A DNA stretch of 8,296 bases from Colimorpha sp002372855. Its GTDB lineage: Bacteria; Bacteroidota; Bacteroidia; Bacteroidales; P3. The translations under genes were made by a program, and so were the position numbers. Position 1 is the stretch's first letter; each line of letters opens with the position of its first letter. This document shows positions 1 to 5,034 of the stretch, piece after piece. The DNA is taken from NCBI GenBank assembly GCA_946621635.1, contig CAMOOR010000069.1, forward strand, positions 1 through 8,296. Reading direction: 5' to 3'. The notes below the pieces were generated by a model. The model was given only the letters and a program-made list of their open reading frames with translations, was not told the origin of the DNA and did not search any database.

Positions 1-64
1 AATTTTTGGTGCTCTTTTTTTCTACTCAGTGTTGCACTTGTAACTGGAATTTAGGAGAGGGCTT

Positions 65-98
65 TTTGCACCCTGCCGGGCAATATTTTTGTAGTTTG
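65..98 (+). promoter_or_regulatory. Putative Bacteroidota promoter of the DUF389 / phosphoesterase unit
   Basis: TATTTTTG at 84-91 matches the Bacteroidota -7 consensus TAnnTTTG exactly, and TAGTTTG at 92-98 is a near match one base short. A TTTG at 65-68 could be the -33 element: it lies slightly too close to the first -7 candidate and close to the usual distance from the second. Either choice places the transcription start about 25-35 bases before the ATG at 132. The first 64 bases are AT-rich and I see no gene or terminator in them. Motif matches are seen; promoter function is inferred. Confidence 0.5.
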
Positions 99-131
99 TG
101 CGTTACGCATAGAAATCAAATATTGTTTCGG

Positions 132-1424
132 ATGCAAATCAACCTACGGACTATCAAACAATCGCTCGGCAAGTATTTCAACCTGATGGGCGACAAGGAG
201 GACGAGCTGGCGGTCATCGAGCAGGTGAAGGGCAGCATCGCCTTCCGCGGCACCAATCTGTGGATTCTCATTTTCGCCATTTTCATTGCCTCGCTGGGTC
301 TGAACGTCAATTCCACGGCCGTCATCATCGGTGCCATGCTCATCTCGCCGCTGATGGGTCCCATCATCGGCATGGGCCTGGCGGTGGGCATCGGCGATTC
401 GGAGATGCTGAAGCAGTCGCTGAAGAACTACGGTGTAGCCACGCTCATCTCTGTGCTGACGGCCACGCTCTATTTCTTCATCTCGCCCCTGAGCGAGGCG
501 CGCAGCGAGCTGCTGGCGCGCACGTCGCCCACGCTCTACGATGTGCTGATAGCTTTCTTCGGCGGTGCCGCCGGTGTGCTGGCGCTGACGACGAAGAGCA
601 AGGGGCAGGTGATTCCCGGCGTGGCCATAGCCACGGCGCTGATGCCGCCGCTGTGCACGGCGGGCTACGGCCTGGCCACGGGCCAGTGGGCCTACTTCTT
701 TGGCGCTTTCTATCTCTTCTTTATCAATACGGTGTTCATCGCCACGGCCACCTTCCTGGGGGTGAAGCTGCTGCGGTTCCATCCGCTGCAGAGGCTGGAG
801 TCGGAGGCCGCGCGCCGCGGGCGCAAGGTGATTACGTGGGTGGTCATCATCACGATGATTCCGGCGGCGGTGATTACGGTGAATCTGGTGACGCAGGATG
901 TGGTGATGCGCAATGTGAACCAGTTTGTGAAGACCGAGCTCAACTTCGGCGGTACGCAGGTGCTCTCCTCGCGCCTGGAACACGACACGATCTACGTGGT
1001 GGCCGTGGGCAGGGAGATTGCGGCCGACAACATTGCCGTGGCGCGCGACAGGCTGAAGTTCTACGGCCTGGCCGGCAAGGGGCTGAATGTCATCCAGGCC
1101 GACAATGCGGAGTCCTACGCCCTGGCGTCGAACCTCAACCGTGCGGAGCAAACCAACACGGTGCTCAGCGGCCAGATTGCCGAGCTGCAGCGTCAGCTGG
1201 CGGCCTACACGGCCTACGACACCCTCTCGGTGCATGTCGATGCCGAGGCGCACACGCTCTTCCCCTGGGTGGACAAGGTGCTGGTGGGCCGCGTGGGCGG
1301 CAAGCCGGTGGCCTTCGTCGACAGGGAGGAGGGCAGCCCCGTCGGCTCCGAGGAGCGGAACAAGCTTATGGGCTGGCTCCGCACCCGCGTGGGCGACAAC
1401 AAGATGGAGGTTTTCTTCAAGTAA
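132..1424 (+). CDS. DUF389 family polytopic membrane protein
   Basis: A 430-aa inner-membrane protein of the DUF389 (TIGR00341-like) family, whose biochemical role is not established. About seven hydrophobic segments fall near residues 41-58, 62-86, 98-119, 136-155, 160-180, 185-210 and 234-251. The family signature is clear: ASLGLNVNSTAVIIGAMLIS (53-72), then PLMGPIIGMG, and later IPGVAIATALMPPLCTAGYG (161-180). After the last membrane segment comes a soluble region of about 180 residues, including a short predicted coiled coil around 335-358 (Asn/Gln/Leu-rich). The reading frame is open back to position 6, but I chose the ATG at 132: the upstream 42 codons are AT-rich and Cys-rich, unlike the rest of the gene, and contain the promoter-like elements. 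The protein then begins with a short cytoplasmic, charged segment (GDKEDELAVIEQVKG) as in family members. The phosphoesterase gene follows after 30 bases, so the two are probably cotranscribed. Family call is firm; function is open. Confidence 0.9.
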   Translation: MQINLRTIKQSLGKYFNLMGDKEDELAVIEQVKGSIAFRGTNLWILIFAIFIASLGLNVNSTAVIIGAMLISPLMGPIIGMGLAVGIGDSEMLKQSLKNYGVATLISVLTATLYFFISPLSEARSELLARTSPTLYDVLIAFFGGAAGVLALTTKSKGQVIPGVAIATALMPPLCTAGYGLATGQWAYFFGAFYLFFINTVFIATATFLGVKLLRFHPLQRLESEAARRGRKVITWVVIITMIPAAVITVNLVTQDVVMRNVNQFVKTELNFGGTQVLSSRLEHDTIYVVAVGREIAADNIAVARDRLKFYGLAGKGLNVIQADNAESYALASNLNRAEQTNTVLSGQIAELQRQLAAYTAYDTLSVHVDAEAHTLFPWVDKVLVGRVGGKPVAFVDREEGSPVGSEERNKLMGWLRTRVGDNKMEVFFK

Positions 1425-1454
1425 CGGATTGAACTATTGTAACTGTTTCTTTAT

Positions 1455-2549
1455 ATGCGATTCATTTTTCTGGTGATTCTATTTCTGTGCCTGCTGCCCT
1501 ATGTGGCGTGGCACTTGTGGATGCTGCCGCCCGTGGCGCGGTGGGCGCGATGGATGGTGGTGGGGGTGATGGCGCTGTGCGTGGGCATGTGCATCTTCTC
1601 GCTGACGCGCTATCTGGACCGTGTGCCCATGGGACTGGCCAAGGTGGTGTACAACGTGGGCAACAAGTCGCTCATCGTCATAGCCTACCTGCTGATGGTT
1701 TTCCTAGTGGTGGATGTGCTGCGGCTGGTGCATGTGGTGCCCACGGCGTGGGTGAGGGACAACTGGTGGGCCTGCGGGGTGCTGTTGGTGGTGTTGGGTG
1801 CGGTGTTCGTCTACGGCAGCGTGCACTACCACCACAAGGAGCGTGTGGCCCTGTGCCTCGACAGCCACGGCAAAGAGGTGGGACCTGGGCGTCTGGTGGC
1901 GCTGAGCGACCTGCACCTGGGCTACCACAACGGGCGCAAGGAGCTTGCGCGCTGGGTGGACCTCGTCAATGCCGAGCATCCCGATGCCGTGCTGCTGGCC
2001 GGCGACCTGGTGGACCGCTCGCTGCGGCCCCTGCTGGCCGAGGACATGGCTGCCGAGCTGCGCCGCATCGAGGCTCCGGTCTACGCCTGCCTGGGCAACC
2101 ACGAGTACTATGCCGACTACTACACTCCCGGCGAGGTGGAGCAGTTCTACCGCGACGCGAACATCACACTGCTGCAGGACAGCGCGGCCACGCTGGGCAA
2201 CATTGTGGTCCTTGGCCGCGACGACCGCACCAACCCCCGCCGCCTGAGCGTAAAGCGGTTGAAAGAGAAGTGCCTTGTGCCTCCAACCTCCTACCTCATA
2301 CTTCTCGACCACCAGCCCTACCGCCTGGAGGAGGCCGAGAAGGCCGGAGTCGACCTGCAGCTGAGCGGGCACACCCACCGCGGGCAGGTGTGGCCGGTGT
2401 CGTGGATTACCGACGCGATGTACGAATGCTCATGGGGCAGCCTGCGCAAGGGCGCGACGGACTACTATGTCAGCTCCGGCCTGGGCATCTGGGGCGCCAA
2501 GTACCGCATAGGCACCCAGTCGGAGTATGTGGTGGTGGATATACAATAG
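1455..2549 (+). CDS. Membrane-anchored calcineurin-like metallophosphoesterase
   Basis: A 364-aa protein with an N-terminal membrane domain and a C-terminal calcineurin-like phosphoesterase domain. Hydrophobic segments lie near 2-22, 31-52, 71-93 and 104-121. The catalytic domain starts near residue 147 and has the complete set of dinuclear-metal motifs: SDLHLG (D152, H154), AGDLVD (D184), GNHEYY (N215, H216), LDHQP (H286) and GHTHRGQ (H306, H308). It ends with the SSGLGIWG motif typical of the YkuE/YaeI-type subgroup. It should therefore hydrolyse a phosphoester or diphosphate bond at the membrane surface. The substrate cannot be read from the sequence; lipid-headgroup enzymes such as LpxG and YkuE share this plan. 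With four membrane segments the catalytic domain would sit on the same side as the N-terminus, probably the cytoplasm (inference). It begins 30 bases after the DUF389 stop with no clear promoter between, which suggests one transcript. Confidence 0.9.
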   Translation: MRFIFLVILFLCLLPYVAWHLWMLPPVARWARWMVVGVMALCVGMCIFSLTRYLDRVPMGLAKVVYNVGNKSLIVIAYLLMVFLVVDVLRLVHVVPTAWVRDNWWACGVLLVVLGAVFVYGSVHYHHKERVALCLDSHGKEVGPGRLVALSDLHLGYHNGRKELARWVDLVNAEHPDAVLLAGDLVDRSLRPLLAEDMAAELRRIEAPVYACLGNHEYYADYYTPGEVEQFYRDANITLLQDSAATLGNIVVLGRDDRTNPRRLSVKRLKEKCLVPPTSYLILLDHQPYRLEEAEKAGVDLQLSGHTHRGQVWPVSWITDAMYECSWGSLRKGATDYYVSSGLGIWGAKYRIGTQSEYVVVDIQ

Positions 2550-2704
2550 ATTATTAAGATTATTTAAGTGATTGCGCTGGTTTGTTAATCAGGTGGTTGC
2601 ATAAAAATAAAATATTTTGCAATAAAAAAATGGCTGCATGTACTAAAAATTTAGTAATTTTGCAGCCCAATAAAAATTAAAAAACGAAACAATAAACCTA
2701 AAAA
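2550..2704 (+). promoter_or_regulatory. AT-rich spacer with the promoter of the DUF1573-aminotransferase-Gre-like unit
   Basis: This 155-base spacer separates two co-directional units. TAATTTTG at 2655-2662 fits the Bacteroidota -7 consensus TAnnTTTG and is followed by CAGCCC, a context common at promoters of this phylum. It predicts a transcription start near 2668 and an A-rich leader of about 35 bases without a Shine-Dalgarno sequence. No good -33 TTTG is seen at the expected distance (around 2630). A second, weaker element, TATTTTG at 2613-2619, shares the core ATTTTGCA with the first, 43 bases upstream. I see no convincing intrinsic terminator for the phosphoesterase gene: a weak 6-bp hairpin at 2577-2592 lacks a T-run. 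Confidence 0.65.
2632..2667. repeat. Nested inverted repeat overlapping the -7 element
   Basis: GGCTGCA (2632-2638) pairs perfectly with TGCAGCC (2661-2667). Inside it TACTAAA (2641-2647) pairs perfectly with TTTAGTA (2650-2656), separated by AA. The two arms are joined by unequal linkers (TG on the left, ATTT on the right). The right arms contain the proposed -7 element. It could be an operator for a dimeric regulator. On the - strand the outer stem is followed by ATTTTTTTATT, so it could also act as a terminator of antisense transcription. On the + strand the following bases are A-rich, which argues against a + strand terminator. The symmetry is seen; all functions are inferred. Confidence 0.7.
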
Positions 2705-3271
2705 ATGTTCAATATGAAAAAGTTTGCATTAATCTGCCTCTTTGCCAGCATGGCATTCGGCATGGCCAACGCCCAGAACACGAAAGCCGAAACCAAGGAA
2801 GTGCCTGAAAACGGCGCCAAGATTCGCTTCACCGAGCTCGAACACAACTACGGCACCATCCAGAAGGGTGGCAACGGCGAGTGCGAGTTCACCTTTGTCA
2901 ACGAGGGCAACGAGCCCCTGATCCTCTCCAACGTGAAAGCCTCCTGCGGCTGCACCACTCCCAGCTACACCCAGAAGCCCGTCATGCCCGGTCAGCAGGG
3001 CACCATCCATGTGAAGTACAACACCAACAACGTGGGTGCCTTCTCGAAGACCGTCACCGTGACCAGCAACGCTGTCGACAATCCCCGTGTGCAGCTGCGC
3101 ATCAAGGGCAACGTCAAGCAGGATGCCGCCAGTATTCCTACAGGCGACCCCAATGCCGGCAAGGGTGCCAAAAGCGTGCGTCAGGAAAACAAACAGCTGA
3201 AGCCTGCCCGCGAGGAAGCCAAGGTTGCCCCCGTCCAGATGAAGGTGTCGGAAAAGCCCATCAACAAGTAA
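2705..3271 (+). CDS. Secreted DUF1573 domain protein
   Basis: A 188-aa exported protein with one DUF1573 domain, an immunoglobulin-like beta-sandwich related to ASPM-SPD-2-Hydin domains. A signal peptide spans about residues 4-23 (KKF, then a hydrophobic core, then ANA before Q24). The domain covers about 40-138: it has the typical start FTELEHNYGTI, the SCGCTTP motif with C81 and C83, the VMPGQQGTIHVKYNT strand and the closing RIKGNV. The last 50 residues are hydrophilic, rich in Lys, Glu and Gln, and probably disordered. C81 and C83 are the family's conserved cysteines; their role is not established. An in-frame ATG at 2714 (MKKFALI) makes an equally good start and gives a more classical signal peptide. 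The aminotransferase starts 24 bases after the stop, so the two are probably cotranscribed from the promoter near 2660. Function is unknown; a role in the periplasm or at the envelope is likely. Confidence 0.88.
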   Translation: MFNMKKFALICLFASMAFGMANAQNTKAETKEVPENGAKIRFTELEHNYGTIQKGGNGECEFTFVNEGNEPLILSNVKASCGCTTPSYTQKPVMPGQQGTIHVKYNTNNVGAFSKTVTVTSNAVDNPRVQLRIKGNVKQDAASIPTGDPNAGKGAKSVRQENKQLKPAREEAKVAPVQMKVSEKPINK

Positions 3272-3295
3272 TCAATTTACAATAATCCCTCCATT

Positions 3296-4585
3296 ATGCC
3301 ACATATTTCACACAAAGGACTGGAGCTGCCGCAGTCGGCCATCCGTAAGCTCGTCCCCTTCGCCGATGCCGCCAAAGAACGTGGTGTGCACGTGTATCAC
3401 CTGAATATCGGCCAGCCCGACATCGAGACCCCTGCAGGCGCCCTCGAGGCCCTGTCGGTGAAGGCTCACGAGATGGCGGAGAACAAGGGTGTGCTGGAAT
3501 ACAGCCACTCCGCCGGTATCCCCACCTATCGCCGCGCCCTTTGCAACTATTATCACCGCCACGGCATCGATGTCACCCCCAACCAGGTGATTGTCACCAA
3601 TGGTGGTAGCGAGGCTTTGCAGATGGCTTTCACCGTCTGCCTCAATCCGGGCGACGAAATCATCATCCCCGAGCCTTATTACACCAATTACAACACCTTC
3701 GCCAAGCTCTGCGACGCCAAGATTGTCACCATTCCCAGCGACATCAAGACCGGCTTCGCCCTGCCTCCCATCGAGGAGTTCGAGAAGGTTATCACGCCCT
3801 ATACGCGTGCCATCATGATCTGCAACCCCAACAACCCCACGGGTTACCTCTACACCCACGAGGAACTGCTGAAGGTGGCCGGCCTGGTGAAGAAGTACGA
3901 CCTCTACCTCTTTGCCGACGAGGTGTATCGCGAGTTCTGCTACGATGGCAACAGCCATTTCAGCGTCATGCAGCTCGAGGGTTTGGAGCGCAACACCATC
4001 CTGTTCGACTCCGTGTCGAAGCGTTACAGCGCCTGTGGAGCCCGTGTGGGATGCATGGTGACCCGCAACAGCGAGGTCTACGCCATCGCCATGCGTTTGG
4101 CCCAGGCCCGTCTGTCGCCCCCGTCGTTCGGCCAGTTCTTCGGCGAGGCCGCCGTGGATACTCCCCAGGAGTATTTCGACGCCGTCCAAGCAGAGTATGT
4201 GGCGCGCCGCAATGTGGTGGTGGAGGGTGTCAACAAGATTCCCGGCTGCTTCTGCCCGATGCCCAAGGGTGCCTTCTACACGGTAATCGACCTGCCTATC
4301 GACGACAGCGACCGTTTCTGCCAGTGGCTGCTGACCGACTTCAGCTACAAGGGTTCCACCGTTATGCTGGCTCCTGCCACGGGCTTCTACGTCAATCCCG
4401 AGCGTGGTCGCCATCAGGCCCGCATCACCTATTGCCTCAATATCGACGACCTGAAGGCTGCCATGAAATGCCTCGAGGAGGCCCTGAAGGTCTATCCCGG
4501 CCGCATCGACGCTCCCAAGGCTCCTGCCAAGAAGCCTGCCGCCAAGAAACCTGCTGCCAAGAAAAAAACCGCCGCCAAGAAATGA
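3296..4585 (+). CDS. Class I/II PLP-dependent aminotransferase (AspC-like) with Lys/Ala-rich tail
   Basis: A 429-aa fold-type I PLP enzyme expected to move an amino group between an amino acid and a 2-oxoacid in the cytoplasm. Visible motifs are LNIGQPDIETP (36-46), TNGGSEALQ (101-109, phosphate and ring contacts), NPNNPTG (177-183, N180), ADEVY (207-211; D208 binds the pyridine nitrogen, Y211 the ring oxygen), the Schiff-base lysine K242 in SVSKRYSACGAR with R250 for the phosphate, and R376 (HQARITYC) for the substrate carboxylate. All key residues are present, so it should be active. Substrate is uncertain: aspartate, aromatic or other amino acids are possible within this class. The catalytic fold ends near residue 400. 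The last 20 or so residues are repeats of Pro-Ala-Ala-Lys-Lys, which aminotransferases do not normally have. Its stop codon overlaps the start of the next gene (ATGA at 4582-4585), which suggests translational coupling. Confidence 0.93.
   Translation: MPHISHKGLELPQSAIRKLVPFADAAKERGVHVYHLNIGQPDIETPAGALEALSVKAHEMAENKGVLEYSHSAGIPTYRRALCNYYHRHGIDVTPNQVIVTNGGSEALQMAFTVCLNPGDEIIIPEPYYTNYNTFAKLCDAKIVTIPSDIKTGFALPPIEEFEKVITPYTRAIMICNPNNPTGYLYTHEELLKVAGLVKKYDLYLFADEVYREFCYDGNSHFSVMQLEGLERNTILFDSVSKRYSACGARVGCMVTRNSEVYAIAMRLAQARLSPPSFGQFFGEAAVDTPQEYFDAVQAEYVARRNVVVEGVNKIPGCFCPMPKGAFYTVIDLPIDDSDRFCQWLLTDFSYKGSTVMLAPATGFYVNPERGRHQARITYCLNIDDLKAAMKCLEEALKVYPGRIDAPKAPAKKPAAKKPAAKKKTAAKK
4523..4582 (+). repeat. 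Short in-frame tandem repeat coding for (P)AAKK units
   Basis: The 3' end of the aminotransferase gene is built of near-identical 15-base units coding Pro-Ala-Ala-Lys-Lys: PAKK (residues 410-413), PAAKK (414-418), PAAKK (419-423) and KTAAKK (424-429). The DNA units are close to CCTGCCGCCAAGAAA, with small changes. The last unit contains a run of seven A (4562-4568). The composition is like the tails of bacterial histone H1-like proteins. Such repeats can change in number by replication slippage. Confidence 0.85.
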
Positions 4586-5034
4586 CGCGCGAGGAACAAC
4601 GCAACAAAGTGATATGCTCCTGCATCCAACAGCAGGAGCATATTGCATCTATTGCCAAGCAGGAGATGGACTCCGCCCAGCAGCAGAGCAACGACTATGG
4701 CGCCAATGTGGACCGCTACGACAGTTACCGCACCAAGATGATGCGCAGCCGCGACATGTACGCCAAGCAGCTGAGCAACGCCCTGGCGGGCATACGCTAC
4801 CTGCAGGACCTGCTCAAGGAGCCTCCGCACGACGTGGTGGAGCATGGCGCCGTGGTGGTTACCGACCGCCAGAATTTCCTCCTCAGCATCGGTGCCGGCA
4901 AGTTCATGGTGGGTAACCAGGTATTCTTCGCCATCTCGGCCCAGACCCCTATCTATGTGGCCCTCAAAGGCAAGAGGGTAGGGGACAGTATTGTCTTCAA
5001 CGGACAATCCCAAACAATCAAAGAGATTTTCTAG
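4582..5034 (+). CDS. GreA/GreB-like protein (coiled coil plus Gre C-terminal domain)
   Basis: A 150-aa protein whose frame is open far upstream, but the ATG at 4582 is the sensible start because the frame before it is the shadow of the aminotransferase gene. Residues 1-80 are polar and Gln-rich and look like an antiparallel coiled coil. A turn with acidic residues (NDYGANVDRYDSYRTKMM, 37-54) sits where Gre factors carry the acidic tip. Residues 85-150 match the Gre C-terminal domain plan: a beta-rich start (VVVTDRQNFLLSIGAGKF), then ISAQTPIYVALKGKRVGDSI, comparable with the SP-x-x-x-ALxGKxVGD motif of GreA. It probably binds RNA polymerase or acts near its secondary channel, by family likeness only. 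Bacteroidota homologues are often mislabelled 3-oxoacyl-ACP synthase; nothing here resembles a ketosynthase. It is coupled to the aminotransferase by ATGA and overlaps the convergent gene by 17 bases. Confidence 0.75.
   Translation: MTREEQRNKVICSCIQQQEHIASIAKQEMDSAQQQSNDYGANVDRYDSYRTKMMRSRDMYAKQLSNALAGIRYLQDLLKEPPHDVVEHGAVVVTDRQNFLLSIGAGKFMVGNQVFFAISAQTPIYVALKGKRVGDSIVFNGQSQTIKEIF

Noticed and set aside
144..1253. 369-aa open frame on the - strand opposite the DUF389 gene
   Set aside because: It is Arg/His-rich without any domain and is the antisense shadow of a GC-rich gene with clear family motifs.
2549..2567. Tandem GATTATTAA / GATTATTTAA after the phosphoesterase stop
   Set aside because: Too short and AT-rich to separate from chance in an AT-rich spacer.
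2577..2592. Hairpin CTGGTT-TGTT-AATCAG as a terminator of the phosphoesterase gene
   Set aside because: Only six pairs including a G-U, low GC, and no T-run after it.
4051..4581. Upstream extension of the Gre-like gene's frame
   Set aside because: The translated extension is Arg/Pro/Gly-rich and is the -1 frame of the aminotransferase; the ATG at 4582 gives a complete family-like protein.
3308..4648. 446-aa open frame on the - strand opposite the aminotransferase
   Set aside because: It has low-complexity Gly/Val/His content and no recognisable motif; codon bias of the + strand gene explains the open frame.
5018..5034. Possible frameshift or assembly error causing the overlapping gene ends
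   Set aside because: Both proteins end naturally with respect to their domains, and tail-to-tail overlaps of this size are common in compact genomes.
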